Part shown: positions 9,052-19,554 of the stretch, piece by piece
Layout of the letters: the number at the start of each line of letters is the position of its first letter
Position numbering within the stretch: position 1 is the stretch's first letter
From: Sulfitobacter sp.
Lineage (GTDB): Bacteria; Pseudomonadota; Alphaproteobacteria; Rhodobacterales; Rhodobacteraceae
Assembly: GCA_024637305.1 (NCBI GenBank)
Contig: JAGXFI010000134.1
Coordinates: 1 to 55,575 of the forward strand
Direction: 5' to 3'
Length of the DNA stretch: 55,575 nucleotides
Program-made: the position numbers and the translations under genes
Notes under the pieces: generated by a model
The model's input: the letters and a program-made list of their open reading frames with translations, nothing else
The model's database searches: none
Told to the model about the DNA's origin: nothing

Positions 9052-11167
9052 CGGCCACTTCCTCTTTCGTGCGTGTTTTGTCCTGTGTCTGCGCTGCGAT
9101 ATGCATATCTAGACAGCCATCGGGTTGCGCGATCAGGCTTCGGCTGGATGGCAAAATCAGGGTCGTTTCATCCTCAGTCACCACGGCAGGGCCGTGGATG
9201 ACGGATCCCGGTATGAAATCGCTGCGCGATATTACTGCCGCATCGGTCATGCGGCCCAATGCTGCGTCGAACAGCGATCTTTGAGCCTGCACCGGGACGT
9301 CGCGGCCCGGCGGCATGTCGGCTACCGGAACTGTTGGCTGTGGCTGAGTAAAAGCATTGACCGACCAGACAGTGATTTCGGCCTCAAGACCGGCAACGAC
9401 CCTGCCGAAGAGCCTCGCGTAATCCTGTTCAAACAACTTCAGAAAGGTGTCCGCCTCGGGTGTTGCGGCCTGTTCGGGCGTCAGCACAATGGGGATTTCC
9501 CATCCCTGCCCCGAGTAGCGCATGTAAACCTTGTACTCCGCTAGCACCTTGGCGCTGGGGTCGCAGTTGCGCACGAAAGCCGTCGCTTCGTCCGCGAGTT
9601 CGGCAAAAAGCGTGGTGACAGCAGTGGCATCGAAGCCACTGACCTTCATGAAGGCCGTGCGATTGGCCTCGAAACTGAAGGGCGCACGCAGAAAGCCGAT
9701 GGCTGACCCTACGCCCGCACCCTGCGGCACGAGGCAGCGTGCGATCCCGAGCTTCTCACAAAGGCGCCCGGCATGGAGCGGGGCCGCACCGCCAAATGCG
9801 ATCATCGTGTATTCGCTCAGATCTTCGCCATTCTCAACCGCGTGCACGCGCGCGGCATTCGCCATGTTCTCATCAACGACTTCCGCAAGCCCCCAAGCTG
9901 CCTCGGTCGTGGACATCGACAGCTTCGTGCCAAGCACATCGTCCAGGGCCTTTTTCGACGCATCGGGATGCAGTGGGATCGTACCGCCGGCAAAGTTCTG
10001 CGCATCGAGCTTGCCAAGTATCAAATCGGCATCGGTCACTGCGGGGCGCTCCCCGCCGCGTCCATAACAGGCCGGACCGGGTTCCGATCCGGCACTTTCC
10101 GGCCCCACCCGGATTTGGTGCATCGCATCCACATGCGCAAGGCTCCCGCCGCCCGCACCGATCTCGACCATGTCGATCACGGGAATCGAGATCGGCATGC
10201 CCGACCCCTTTTTGAAACGGTAGGAACGTGCAACTTCGAAGGTTCGCGCCGTCTTGGGGGTCTGGTTCTTGATGAGGCAGATCTTGGCCGTCGTCCCGCC
10301 CATGTCAAAGCTAAGCACCTTATCGAGACCATGTCGCGCTGCAATGTCGGCGGCGAAAACCGCCCCTCCTGCAGGCCCGGATTCCACCAGGCGGACAGGA
10401 AATTCAGCGGCAGTTTCGATGTCGATGATGCCTCCGCCCGAATGCATCAGAAAAACCGGACAATCCGCGCCTTCATCCGCCAGCCTGCGGGCGAGGCGGC
10501 TGAGATAGCTTTTCATCATCGGCTTGATATAGGCATTGGCTATCGTCGTGTTGAAACGCTCGTATTCACGCATCTGCGGCGACACCTCAGAAGAGAGTGA
10601 CAGCATAACACCTGGCAGACGGTCAGCGAGAATCTCCGCGATCTGACGTTCATGCGTATCGTTGACATAAGCGTGCAGCAAACCGATGGCGACGCTTTCA
10701 TAGGCGGCCGCTTTCAATGTGTCGGCAAGGGCTTCGACCTCGGCGATGTCGAGAGGCAGCAGCACATTGCCCCCGGCATCCAACCGTTCCGTCACCACAT
10801 ACCGCCTGTTGCGTGGCAACAGCGGTGCGGGCAGGACGAGGTTCAGATCATATTGCTCAAAGCGGCTTTCGGTGCGCATCTCGATCACGTCGCGAAATCC
10901 TGAGGTACTGACGAGCGCGGTTTTTGCGCCACGCCGTTCGATCAGCGCATTGGTGGCAAGCGTCGTGCCGTGGATAATCTGCGAGATTGCGCCGGGCGAT
11001 ACGCCTGCTTTGGCACAGACCTGATGCACACCCTCAATAATTGCATCTTCAGGGGCGGCATATGTTGTCAGAACCTTCGTGGAATGGCGGCTGTTGCCGC
11101 ATTCGATCACGACATCCGTAAAGGTTCCGCCAATATCCACCCCGAGCCGCACTGCTTCGCTTGCCAT
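9044..11167 (-). CDS. hyuA: Hydantoinase/oxoprolinase A-type ATPase subunit
   Basis: A 707-aa HyuA family protein. GVDIGGTFTDVVI at residues 9-21 is the first phosphate-binding motif of the acetate-kinase/HSP70-like fold. IIHGTTLATNALIERRG follows. DMGGTTAKICLI lies near the middle and a GGAAPLHA motif toward the C-terminus. It supplies ATP-dependent activation of the cyclic amide in the HyuA-HyuB complex. It is the first structural gene of a two-gene operon, preceded by a 90-base gap from a LysR gene on the same strand that probably regulates it. Confidence 0.92.
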   Translation of the reverse strand: MASEAVRLGVDIGGTFTDVVIECGNSRHSTKVLTTYAAPEDAIIEGVHQVCAKAGVSPGAISQIIHGTTLATNALIERRGAKTALVSTSGFRDVIEMRTESRFEQYDLNLVLPAPLLPRNRRYVVTERLDAGGNVLLPLDIAEVEALADTLKAAAYESVAIGLLHAYVNDTHERQIAEILADRLPGVMLSLSSEVSPQMREYERFNTTIANAYIKPMMKSYLSRLARRLADEGADCPVFLMHSGGGIIDIETAAEFPVRLVESGPAGGAVFAADIAARHGLDKVLSFDMGGTTAKICLIKNQTPKTARTFEVARSYRFKKGSGMPISIPVIDMVEIGAGGGSLAHVDAMHQIRVGPESAGSEPGPACYGRGGERPAVTDADLILGKLDAQNFAGGTIPLHPDASKKALDDVLGTKLSMSTTEAAWGLAEVVDENMANAARVHAVENGEDLSEYTMIAFGGAAPLHAGRLCEKLGIARCLVPQGAGVGSAIGFLRAPFSFEANRTAFMKVSGFDATAVTTLFAELADEATAFVRNCDPSAKVLAEYKVYMRYSGQGWEIPIVLTPEQAATPEADTFLKLFEQDYARLFGRVVAGLEAEITVWSVNAFTQPQPTVPVADMPPGRDVPVQAQRSLFDAALGRMTDAAVISRSDFIPGSVIHGPAVVTEDETTLILPSSRSLIAQPDGCLDMHIAAQTQDKTRTKEEVADA

Positions 11168-11257
11168 CTAGTCCTCGCCATTCAACTTCATGCCAGCCTA
11201 GGCATGTTAGAGATGAAAGGGAAAATTGTTTGTACTGATGGAAAGGATACGAAAACC

Positions 11258-12163
11258 TTATCCTATCTTTTGCTCTGGCGGAAATATTCGTTGCGCAATG
11301 GTGACGGCCTCTTGCAGATAGGTCGGTGCGGGATCTGCCATGTATCTTGCGAAAAAAACGAGATTATCAGGAATAAACGGATAGTTAACAATGCGCAGCC
11401 GGTCGTCCTCCAAAGCTTCGGTCAGCATCGCGGCGGGTAGGCAGGCGATGCCCAAGCCGTCCAACGCCATCTGAAGGAAGCTTCCGATGTAGGTTGAAGA
11501 GACGAGGCGGGCTGATTGGCCGATGCTTGAGAAATGCGCGTTGATCTGACGATAGGCCGTCGAATTGCGCGCATGGGATAAAATCGCGTGATCCACGATG
11601 TCGGACGGTGTGAGAACACGATCCGGCAGTCCCAACGAAGGAGCCGCAACCCAGACATGTGCAGACTGACCAAGTGGCGCGGTTTTGTGCGCGTCTCGAT
11701 CAAACGGCCCATTCTGCAAGGTCAGGTCGAGATCGCGGCTGAACAGACCATTGCTCAGCGTCACACTCATATCGACGGTGAGGTCGATATCGATAGCGGG
11801 AAACCGGGCATTCATCTCGCGTAGGAACCGGCGCAACCACGAATGCGCCACCATCTCGCTGACACCAAGCCGCAGGACGCCTTCAAATTTCGCCGCATCT
11901 CCCGTAGCGGCAATGAACCCGTCTGCAGCCCTGAGAATCGTACGCGCGGGTTCCATTAACGCTGTGCCATGCGCCGTGAGCCTTACGGACCCGGCGTCGC
12001 GCTCCATCAGCCGTTGACCGACATAGGCTTCAAGCTGTGCGATCCGGTTCGAGATATTAGGCTGTGTCGTATGTAGCAAATGTGCGGCTCGCCGGAACGT
12101 ACCCAAATCTGCAACAGCAACAAAGGCTTCGACATGCTTGATGCTGAATTTGAATCGCGACAT
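11258..12163 (-). CDS. LysR-family transcriptional regulator
   Basis: A 301-aa LysR-type regulator. The N-terminal winged helix-turn-helix spans about residues 7-66 (FVAVADLGTFRRAAHLLH, then QPNISNRIAQLE), followed by a linker helix and a periplasmic-binding-like effector domain. Being upstream of hyuAB on the same strand, it most likely controls hyuAB. It is also divergent from the cox cluster, with 234 bases between, so cox control cannot be excluded. No operator of the usual T-N11-A type stood out by eye. Confidence 0.88.
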   Translation of the reverse strand: MSRFKFSIKHVEAFVAVADLGTFRRAAHLLHTTQPNISNRIAQLEAYVGQRLMERDAGSVRLTAHGTALMEPARTILRAADGFIAATGDAAKFEGVLRLGVSEMVAHSWLRRFLREMNARFPAIDIDLTVDMSVTLSNGLFSRDLDLTLQNGPFDRDAHKTAPLGQSAHVWVAAPSLGLPDRVLTPSDIVDHAILSHARNSTAYRQINAHFSSIGQSARLVSSTYIGSFLQMALDGLGIACLPAAMLTEALEDDRLRIVNYPFIPDNLVFFARYMADPAPTYLQEAVTIAQRIFPPEQKIG

Positions 12164-12397
12164 GAGACCTCTGGACTTGCCCTGGTTTCACCAGACGATC
12201 AAGCGATCGCTGTTTGACCCTCTCTGCATGAACGTATGGGGCACGCGCATGTTCAGCCCTGATTGCAGGTCAATATGAACCTAGGCCGAAAACAAGCTGC
12301 CAATCAATGCGAGAACGGACAGAGGTCACCTCGGTTTCACAGAATGTCTATCAAACGTGCAATTTGCAAACGCTTATCGCTGCGTTAAAAAGAAACC

Positions 12398-13522
12398 ATG
12401 TTGGAACATGGCCACAACCCCTACTTTGTCATAGCGTCGTTGGCGATTGCTCTGATGTCAGGATTTACCGGCCTTTCTTTGACGCAGGGCGCGTCAGCAA
12501 TGGCGGTGGCGCGCCGCAAACTTGTGGTCTCGATGTCCGCGATTGCTTTGGGAAGCGGCATTTGGTCGATGCATTTTGTGGCGATGCTCGGAATGACCCT
12601 GCCAATCGCGTTTCATTACGACGCCTTGGTCACGCTGATGTCGGCGCTGGTCGCCATTCTGCTAACGGGTATCGCCCTCCTTCTTGTTCATTTCGGCAAG
12701 CGGACGGGGTTGCGGATCACTCTTGCGGGGATGTTTGTGGGCGTCGGGATTCTGGCGATGCACTATTTGGGCATGTCGGGCATTCAGGGCGTGAAACCGG
12801 TTTACTCTGCGTTTGGGGCCGTTGTTGCGATTGTTGCTTCTTTGGTGCTGTGCGTCGCTTCCTTTTGGACCAGCTACGGGCACCGTGAAAAGCGCAACAT
12901 CCTGTCGGGAACCGTGGCGTTTGGTGTCACAGTTGTTGCTGTCCATTTCGTTGCGATGGCCGGTACGCATTTTGTCGAAATTGACGGCGCGCAGACCTCG
13001 GGTCTGTGGCTCAGCAACGAATTGCTGGCTTTTGGCGTCACCCTGTCTTCCTTTGTGATTTCGGGGGCTTTTCTGCTTGTTGGGGTTACATTCGCCGCGG
13101 GGCAAAGCAAGCCGCAACAGGTCGACCAGACTGAATTTGGCAGCGCTGAAAAGGTCACAACCGAGGTTTCGGCTCGAGGTCCGCTTCAAGTCATCAGGCT
13201 TCCTTATGAAAGCGATGGGCAGACCCATTTCGTGCAAAGCAAGGATGTAACCGCTATTCAGGCCGAGGGGCGCTATAGCTATCTTTATCATCCGTCCGGT
13301 CGCCTGTTTTGCCCTTGGTCCATATCCGAAACGGAAGCGCGGCTGGCGAACACAAGCTTTGTGAGGGTACACCGCAGCTATCTGTTGAACACCGTCCATG
13401 TCACCAGCTTTGAGCGCAAGAAAGACAACGGTGTGTGTCACTTTGATGGCACTGCACATCTTGCGAAAGTCACAGTCAGCCGATCCTATCTTAAGCAGGT
13501 TCGCGAAAGCCTTGGCGTCTAG
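12398..13522 (+). CDS. coxC: CoxC-type membrane sensor-regulator (MHYT + LytTR)
   Basis: A 374-aa protein with seven predicted membrane segments carrying MHYT-type repeats (SMHFVAML at about 57-64, AMHYLGMSG at about 123-131, AVHFVAMAG at about 183-191). A cytoplasmic LytTR DNA-binding domain follows (about 265-374; FVRVHRSYLLN). This architecture is that of CoxC and CoxH of the aerobic CO-dehydrogenase cluster. MHYT histidines and methionines are thought to bind a metal that senses CO, O2 or NO. It lies directly upstream of coxM on the same strand and is the only such regulator in the window; coxB, coxH and coxK are not seen. The assignment to coxC rather than coxH rests on gene order only. 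Confidence 0.82.
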   Translation: MLEHGHNPYFVIASLAIALMSGFTGLSLTQGASAMAVARRKLVVSMSAIALGSGIWSMHFVAMLGMTLPIAFHYDALVTLMSALVAILLTGIALLLVHFGKRTGLRITLAGMFVGVGILAMHYLGMSGIQGVKPVYSAFGAVVAIVASLVLCVASFWTSYGHREKRNILSGTVAFGVTVVAVHFVAMAGTHFVEIDGAQTSGLWLSNELLAFGVTLSSFVISGAFLLVGVTFAAGQSKPQQVDQTEFGSAEKVTTEVSARGPLQVIRLPYESDGQTHFVQSKDVTAIQAEGRYSYLYHPSGRLFCPWSISETEARLANTSFVRVHRSYLLNTVHVTSFERKKDNGVCHFDGTAHLAKVTVSRSYLKQVRESLGV

Positions 13523-13683
13523 GCTTGGTATTCTGAACAGTTCAATGCTGCAACTGCGCACGCACTTCGTGCGCGCTATTCGCATCTCATGCACAGACCA
13601 TCGCGCCTGAGAACTTTATCCTAGCGCGGTTATTGTCTGCGTCTTTGATTATCCCAGAAATTCGGCGTCTGGGAGGACAACGC

Positions 13684-14538
13684 ATGATACCAGCAGCATT
13701 TGAATACCATAGACCCAGCGATATCGAAGGTGCGCTGTCTGTGTTGGCCGAACATGGCGATGAAGCGCGCGTTCTTGCGGGCGGCCACAGCCTAATCCCA
13801 ATGATGAAGTTGCGCATGGCCGATGTTCCGCACCTGATCGATTTGCAGGATATTGCGGATCTCAAGGGGATCACGATCGCAGATGGCATTATCACTATCG
13901 GCGCGATGACCACACAGCATGAGCTGATCAATCATGAAGCGCTGTTTGCCGCCGCGCCGATTATCCGTGAGGCGGCGCTGCAAATCGCAGACCCGCAAGT
14001 GCGCTACATGGGGACGATCGGCGGCAACGTTGCAAATGGCGATCCCGGCAATGACATGCCGGGTTTGATGCAATGCCTTGATGCGCAGTTCATACTTGTC
14101 GGTGTTGACGGCACGCGAAAAGTTCCGGCGCGCGACTTTTATGAATCCGCCTACATGACGAACCGCGATGATGAAGAAATTCTGACCCACATCACGTTTG
14201 CTTCCATTGACGCTGGTTACGCCTATGAAAAGCAAAAGCGCAAAATCGGCGACTATGCTACCGCCGCCTGTGCTGCTCTTGTCACGAAAGATGGCGACAA
14301 GGTTGCGACCGCATCCATCGCGATGACCAACCTCAGCGATGTGCCGGTCCTTTCCGAAGCCGCCGCGGCTGCATTGATCGGAACGACCTGTGACACTGCC
14401 GCTGTGAAAGCCGCTGTCGCCGCAGCCCTCGAAGATATCGACCCCACCGAGGACAATCGCGGCCCGGTCGCATTCAAAATGCATGTCGCGGGTATCATCA
14501 TTTCACGCGCAATCGCGCGCGCTTGGTCACGAGCGTAA
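13684..14538 (+). CDS. coxM: Aerobic CO dehydrogenase, medium FAD subunit
   Basis: A 284-aa flavoprotein subunit. AGGHS at 32-36 and TIGGN at 111-115 are the two FAD-pyrophosphate motifs of the PCMH/xanthine-dehydrogenase FAD-binding fold. The C-terminal CO_deh_flav_C domain follows. ATG at 13684 was chosen because GGAGG lies at 13672-13676; an upstream in-frame start lacks a ribosome site. It passes electrons from the CoxS iron-sulfur clusters to the quinone pool. First structural gene of coxMSL in the canonical form I order. Confidence 0.93.
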   Translation: MIPAAFEYHRPSDIEGALSVLAEHGDEARVLAGGHSLIPMMKLRMADVPHLIDLQDIADLKGITIADGIITIGAMTTQHELINHEALFAAAPIIREAALQIADPQVRYMGTIGGNVANGDPGNDMPGLMQCLDAQFILVGVDGTRKVPARDFYESAYMTNRDDEEILTHITFASIDAGYAYEKQKRKIGDYATAACAALVTKDGDKVATASIAMTNLSDVPVLSEAAAAALIGTTCDTAAVKAAVAAALEDIDPTEDNRGPVAFKMHVAGIIISRAIARAWSRA

Positions 14539-14549
14539 GGGAGGACATC

Positions 14550-15041
14550 ATGACAAAACAAATCGTAACAATGACTGTTAATGGCGAGAAGAAAGAAGTC
14601 CTCGCTGAGCCCCGCGAACTGCTCATCTACGTTCTGCGCGAAAAGATGGGCATGACCGGGCCTCACGTCGGCTGTGAGACATCCCATTGTGGTGCCTGCA
14701 CGGTCGAGATTGACGGCAAGTCCGTGAAATCCTGCACCATGTTCGCCGCCCAAGCACAGGGCGCCGAGATCAAGACAATCGAAGGTCTCGGCAGCCCCGA
14801 AAACCTGCACGTCTTGCAAGAAAGCTTCAAAGAACACCACGGGCTACAATGCGGCTATTGCACGCCGGGCATGATCACGCGCGCGCATCGTTTGCTGATC
14901 GAAAACCCGAACCCGACCGAAGAAGACGTGCGCTTTGGGATCGCGGGGAATATTTGCCGCTGCACTGGCTACCAGAACATCGTGAAATCCATTTTATCGG
15001 CCGCTGCTGAACTGAATGCCGCCAAGGAGGCCGCCCAATGA
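14550..15041 (+). CDS. coxS: Aerobic CO dehydrogenase, small [2Fe-2S] subunit
   Basis: A 163-aa subunit with two [2Fe-2S] sites. Cys42, Cys47, Cys50 and Cys62 form the plant-ferredoxin-type cluster. Cys101, Cys104, Cys136 and Cys138 (CGYC ... CRC) form the proximal cluster near the molybdenum centre. ATG at 14550 follows GGAGG. The stop overlaps coxL by 4 bases (ATGA), so the two are coupled. It relays electrons from CoxL to CoxM. Confidence 0.95.
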   Translation: MTKQIVTMTVNGEKKEVLAEPRELLIYVLREKMGMTGPHVGCETSHCGACTVEIDGKSVKSCTMFAAQAQGAEIKTIEGLGSPENLHVLQESFKEHHGLQCGYCTPGMITRAHRLLIENPNPTEEDVRFGIAGNICRCTGYQNIVKSILSAAAELNAAKEAAQ

Positions 15042-17452
15042 AGGACGAAGTTACACGCGAGGAACGGGTCACGAAACTCAAAGGTCTCGGATGTTCACGT
15101 AAGCGCGTAGAAGATGCGCGATTTACCCAAGGCAAGGGCAACTACGTCGACGACATCAACCTGCCAGGGATGCTGACGGGAGATTTCGTCCGCTCGCCTT
15201 GTGCGCATGCGCGGGTCAAGTCGATCAATACGGATGCGGCGATGGCGCTGGAAGGCGTCGTTGCAGTTCTGACCGCCAAAGACCTCGAACCACTGGGCCT
15301 CCACTGGATGCCGACGTTGGCGGGCGACAAACAAATGGTCTTGGCCGACGGCAAAGTATTGTTCCAAGGTCAGGAAGTGGCCTTTGTTGTCGCGACAGAT
15401 CGCTATATCGCCTCAGACGCCGTTGAGCTGGTCGAGGTCGAATACGAAGAGTTGCCGGTCATCGTCGACCCGTTCAAATCAATGCAGTCAGACGTCGTTC
15501 TGCGCGAGGACCTTGACCCCAAGGCCCCGGGCGCGCACGGCCCGCGCAAGCACCACAACCACATCTTCACGTGGGAAGTCGGTGACGAGGCCGGCACCAA
15601 TGCCGTGATAGACGATGCTGATATCGTGGCCGAGGAGAGCATGTACTATCACCGCACGCATCCGTGCCCGCTTGAACCCTGTGGGAGCGTGGCCAGCATG
15701 GATAAGGTCAACGGCAAACTGACACTTTGGGGGACATTCCAAGCACCGCATGTGGTGCGCACGGTTGCATCGTTGTTGTCCGGTATCGAAGAGCACAACA
15801 TCCGCGTTGTGTCCCCCGATATTGGTGGCGGTTTCGGCAATAAAGTTGGCGTCTACCCCGGTTATGTCTGTTCTATAGTAGCCTCCATCGTCACGGGTGT
15901 ACCTGTGAAATGGGTTGAGGACCGGATGGAAAATCTGATGTCCACGGCTTTTGCGCGGGATTACTGGATGAAGGGCAAAATCTCGGCCACGAAAGAAGGC
16001 AAGATCACCGGTCTGCATTGCCATGTGACCGCTGACCATGGTGCCTTTGACGCCTGCGCGGACCCGACAAAGTTTCCTGCCGGGTTCATGAATATCTGCA
16101 CCGGCTCGTATGACATCCCGATCGCGTATCTCGGCGTGGATGGCGTCTACACCAACAAAGCCCCCGGCGGCGTGTCTTATCGCTGTTCCTTCCGGGTGAC
16201 CGAAGCCGTCTATTTTATCGAACGGATGATCGAGGTGCTTGCCATTGAGATGAACATGGATGCGGCAGAACTGCGCCGGATCAACTTCATCAAGAAAGAG
16301 CAGTTTCCGTATCACTCCGCTCTTGGCTGGGAATATGACAGCGGTGACTATCACACCGCCTGGGACAAGGCGTTGAAAGCGGTTGATTACGACGGCTTGC
16401 GCAAAAAGCAGGCTGAGCGTGTCGAGGCCTTTAAGCGAGGTGAGACACGTTCCATCATGGGGATCGGTCTTAGCTTCTTCACCGAGATCGTCGGCGCTGG
16501 TCCGGTAAAAAACTGTGACATCCTTGGGATGGGCATGTTCGACAGCTGCGAAATCCGCATTCACCCAACGGGGTCTGCAGTGGCGCGGCTGGGCACCATC
16601 AGCCAAGGACAAGGGCATGCCACGACATTCGCGCAAATTCTTGCCTCCGAAATCGGCATTTCCGCGGACAGTATTACGATTGAAGAAGGCGACACCGACA
16701 CAGCGCCTTACGGTCTGGGCACTTACGGGTCTCGCTCCACTCCTGTGGCGGGTGCTGCGGCGGCAATGGTAGGGCGCAAAATCCGTGCAAAAGCACAGAT
16801 GATTGCAGCCTACCTGCTGGAGGTGCACGATGATGACGTTGAGTTTGACGTGGATCGTTTTGTAGTCAAAGGCGCGCCTGAACGGTTCAAAACGATGGGC
16901 GAGATCGCCTACGCTGCCTACAACCAAGCCATTCCGGGACTTGAGCCGGGGCTTGAGGCGGTCAGCTACTACGATCCGCCTAACATGACATATCCGTTTG
17001 GTGCCTACGTCTGTGTCATGGATATCGACGTGGACACAGGTGTACCGACGATCAACCGTTTCTATGCGTTGGATGATTGTGGCACGCGGATCAACCCGAT
17101 GGTGATCGAGGGTCAGATCCACGGTGGCCTGACCGAAGCGCTTGCCGTCGCTCTGGGCCAAGAGATTGCCTACGACGATATGGGCAACTGCAAGACGGGT
17201 ACGCTAATGGACTTTTTCCTCCCCACCGCATGGGAGGTGCCAAACTATGAGACGGACTTTACTGTCACCCCGTCTCCGCACCATCCCATCGGTGCAAAGG
17301 GGGTCGGTGAAAGCCCACATGTGGGGGGCGTTCCGTGCTTCTCGAATGCGGTGCAGGATGCATTCCGTCCGTTTGGCAACCGTCACACCAATATGCCCCA
17401 CGATCACTGGCGCATTTGGAAGGCAGCCAATGATCTTGGCATGCACGACTAA
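15038..17452 (+). CDS. coxL: Aerobic CO dehydrogenase, large Mo-Cu subunit (form I)
   Basis: An 804-aa molybdopterin-cytosine-dinucleotide subunit that oxidises CO to CO2. The active-site loop reads SYRCSFR at residues 380-386, with Cys383 in the position that binds copper in form I enzymes. Form II enzymes have Gly-Ala-Gly there. Glu758 in KGVGES matches the catalytic glutamate beside molybdenum. [10 protein letters not shown] (middle) and [10 protein letters not shown] are cofactor-binding stretches. Odd: the first loop residue is Ser, while the usual form I signature begins with Ala. The M-S-L order and the downstream coxDEF support a true CO dehydrogenase. The long open frame antisense to it is a shadow. 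Confidence 0.95.
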   Translation: MKDEVTREERVTKLKGLGCSRKRVEDARFTQGKGNYVDDINLPGMLTGDFVRSPCAHARVKSINTDAAMALEGVVAVLTAKDLEPLGLHWMPTLAGDKQMVLADGKVLFQGQEVAFVVATDRYIASDAVELVEVEYEELPVIVDPFKSMQSDVVLREDLDPKAPGAHGPRKHHNHIFTWEVGDEAGTNAVIDDADIVAEESMYYHRTHPCPLEPCGSVASMDKVNGKLTLWGTFQAPHVVRTVASLLSGIEEHNIRVVSPDIGGGFGNKVGVYPGYVCSIVASIVTGVPVKWVEDRMENLMSTAFARDYWMKGKISATKEGKITGLHCHVTADHGAFDACADPTKFPAGFMNICTGSYDIPIAYLGVDGVYTNKAPGGVSYRCSFRVTEAVYFIERMIEVLAIEMNMDAAELRRINFIKKEQFPYHSALGWEYDSGDYHTAWDKALKAVDYDGLRKKQAERVEAFKRGETRSIMGIGLSFFTEIVGAGPVKNCDILGMGMFDSCEIRIHPTGSAVARLGTISQGQGHATTFAQILASEIGISADSITIEEGDTDTAPYGLGTYGSRSTPVAGAAAAMVGRKIRAKAQMIAAYLLEVHDDDVEFDVDRFVVKGAPERFKTMGEIAYAAYNQAIPGLEPGLEAVSYYDPPNMTYPFGAYVCVMDIDVDTGVPTINRFYALDDCGTRINPMVIEGQIHGGLTEALAVALGQEIAYDDMGNCKTGTLMDFFLPTAWEVPNYETDFTVTPSPHHPIGAKGVGESPHVGGVPCFSNAVQDAFRPFGNRHTNMPHDHWRIWKAANDLGMHD

Positions 17453-17459
17453 AGAAAGG

Positions 17460-17483
17460 GCGGGGCATCTTTACATGCCCCGC
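17460..17483 (+). terminator. Stem-loop between coxL and coxD
   Basis: A perfect 9-bp stem GCGGGGCAT / ATGCCCCGC with a 6-base loop, between the coxL stop and the coxD start. No T-run follows. It is more likely an mRNA 3'-end stabiliser or attenuator that keeps coxMSL transcripts above coxDEF than a full terminator. Confidence 0.65.
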
Positions 17484-17491
17484 GCGCGCCC

Positions 17492-18370
17492 ATGACAAGC
17501 TGGACGGAACTTCAAACATCGCTGGCCAAGACCGGCTATATCGCCAGCGATGATCTGGCGACGGCCCTTCATATTGCCGTCACTCTTGGACGTCCCCTTT
17601 TGTTGGAAGGGGCAGCGGGAGTGGGCAAAACCGAAGTCGCGCGCGCGTTGGCCACGGTAAACGAAACGCAGTTGATCCGGCTGCAATGCTATGAGGGGTT
17701 GGACGCGTCACAAGCCATTTACGAATGGAACTATCAGCGCCAATTGCTGTCGATCCGTGCCGCTTCTGAGGCGGGCGAAACCGGGGCGGCGGTTGAGGCG
17801 CGGATTTTTTCAGAAGACTACCTGCTTGAGCGACCACTTCTGCGGGCCATCCGTCAGGAAAAAGCCCCGGTCTTGCTGATTGATGAAATTGACCGTGCTG
17901 ATGAGGAATTTGAGGCCTATCTGCTTGAAGTTCTGTCTGAATTTCAGATCACGATCCCCGAGCTGGGCACGATCAGCGCGACAACACGCCCCTTGGTGAT
18001 CCTCACAGCCAACGGCACACGTGATCTGTCTGACGCGCTGCGCAGGCGATGCATCTATGCCCATGTTGAGTATCCTGACCGGCAGACGGAGCTGGCAATC
18101 CTCGCGTCCCGTTGCCCGGGCGTCGAAGCGCAACTGGGTCTGCAAATCGTGGGGTTTGTGCAAAAACTGCGCGAGGAAGAGCTGGAGAAAGTGCCCGGCA
18201 TTGCCGAGATGCTTGATTTTGCCGCCGCTCTTGCTGGGCTTGGTATCAAGGATCTGACTGCGGATCCGACAGTGCTTCAAGCATGTCTTGCCACCTTGTT
18301 GAAAACACAAGCGGACCGCGCAGCGATCCCAACGGAAATTGCGCAACGTATTGCCGGGAAAGCCGCATGA
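17492..18370 (+). CDS. coxD: CoxD, MoxR-like AAA+ ATPase for CO dehydrogenase maturation
   Basis: A 292-aa AAA+ protein of the MoxR class. Walker A GAAGVGKT is at 40-47 and Walker B IDEIDRA at 130-136. A sensor-1 stretch (LTANGTRDLSDALRRRCIY) follows. In known systems CoxD is membrane-associated and helps introduce sulfur into the Mo-Cu centre of CoxL, working with the VWA protein CoxE. Its stop overlaps coxE by ATGA. The start just after the stem-loop gives a separate translation entry for the accessory genes. Confidence 0.9.
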   Translation: MTSWTELQTSLAKTGYIASDDLATALHIAVTLGRPLLLEGAAGVGKTEVARALATVNETQLIRLQCYEGLDASQAIYEWNYQRQLLSIRAASEAGETGAAVEARIFSEDYLLERPLLRAIRQEKAPVLLIDEIDRADEEFEAYLLEVLSEFQITIPELGTISATTRPLVILTANGTRDLSDALRRRCIYAHVEYPDRQTELAILASRCPGVEAQLGLQIVGFVQKLREEELEKVPGIAEMLDFAAALAGLGIKDLTADPTVLQACLATLLKTQADRAAIPTEIAQRIAGKAA

Positions 18371-19554
18371 GCAAGGTCACGCGCTTTGCTGCGGCTGATC
18401 CTGGTCCAGCCGCACGGGTGTCTGGATTTATGGCACACCTGCGCGATCATGGCTTCCGCCTTGGCGTGGCCGAGACCGAAACGGCTTTGCGAGCGCTGTC
18501 TTGCGTGAACCCAATCGTGCCGTCTGATGCGCGCCTTGCGCTCAAGTCCGTTTGTGCCGGGTCGGTTGAGGAGATTGCACAATTCGATCTGCTGTTTGAT
18601 GCCTTTTGGATGGCTGAAGGGCGCGTGCGTCAAAAGGTTATGCCGACGAAGCAAGCCAAGGCCCCTGAAAAATCCAAAACCTCGCGCATGGATGAAAGCC
18701 AATCCATCAAAGGCCAGGGCACCATCCACACCCCGGAGGATGGCAACGACGGCACCGAAACCTATGCGGAAGCTACCGGCAAACTTGTCGCCTCCAAGGC
18801 CAGTAACCTGATGAAGAAGGACTTGCGCGAGTTGGTCTCGGCAGAAGATATCCGCGGGGCAGAGCTTGTCGCGATCCGGCTTGGAAACGCGCTGAGGCAC
18901 CGCAGATCACGTAGGCGAAAGGCTGCCAGAAAGGGCACGCAGTTGGATCTGCGTCGGACCATGCGCCACAGCTTGTCGACCGGGGGCGAGCCCCTGCGCC
19001 TTGCCAAGCGCAGACGACCCGAGCGGCCTTTGAAGATTGTCGCTTTGTGCGATGTGTCCGGTTCGATGATGAACTATGCACGGCCCTTTCTGGCGTTTCT
19101 TGCCGGTCTGATGCGTGCAGATGATGCGAGCGACGCCTACCTGTTTCACACACGTCTGGTGCGCATCACAAACGCGTTGCGCGATGATGATCCGCTGCGG
19201 GCCTTGAATAGAATTACGCTGCTTGCGGATGGCTTTGGCGGCGGTTCTAAAATCGGCGCAACGCTTCAGCAATTCACTAACGGCTATGCCCGGAACTTTG
19301 TCGATGGGCGCAGCGTGGTGATTATCCTTTCGGACGGTTACGACAGTGACACGTCCGAGGTGATGGGCGCTGCCTTGACCAATCTCAAGCGACGCAACTG
19401 CAAAATCGTTTGGCTGAACCCGCTCAAAGGCTGGCAAGGGTATGAACCCGTCGCCAAAGGCATGGCTACGGCGTTTCCGCATCTTGATGTTTTTGCCGCT
19501 GCGACAACGCTGAACGATTTGGCTGACCTTGAACACATACTGGCGCGGCTATGA
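18367..19554 (+). CDS. coxE: CoxE, VWA-domain maturation protein
   Basis: A 395-aa protein with a C-terminal von Willebrand factor A-like domain. DVSGSM at 229-234 is an intact MIDAS metal site, and ILSDGYDSDTSEVM follows further on. The N-terminal half is charged, with a lysine-rich linker. Start chosen at 18367 because it forms the ATGA overlap with coxD. MoxR ATPases and VWA proteins act as pairs in metal-centre assembly; here the client should be the CoxL Mo-Cu site. Its end overlaps coxF by 4 bases. Confidence 0.9.
   Translation: MSKVTRFAAADPGPAARVSGFMAHLRDHGFRLGVAETETALRALSCVNPIVPSDARLALKSVCAGSVEEIAQFDLLFDAFWMAEGRVRQKVMPTKQAKAPEKSKTSRMDESQSIKGQGTIHTPEDGNDGTETYAEATGKLVASKASNLMKKDLRELVSAEDIRGAELVAIRLGNALRHRRSRRRKAARKGTQLDLRRTMRHSLSTGGEPLRLAKRRRPERPLKIVALCDVSGSMMNYARPFLAFLAGLMRADDASDAYLFHTRLVRITNALRDDDPLRALNRITLLADGFGGGSKIGATLQQFTNGYARNFVDGRSVVIILSDGYDSDTSEVMGAALTNLKRRNCKIVWLNPLKGWQGYEPVAKGMATAFPHLDVFAAATTLNDLADLEHILARL

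Noticed and set aside
15488-17161. Long open frame (557 codons) antisense to coxL
   Set aside because: No family motifs, composition typical of reverse reading of a G+C-rich gene, and coxL on the other strand is unmistakable.
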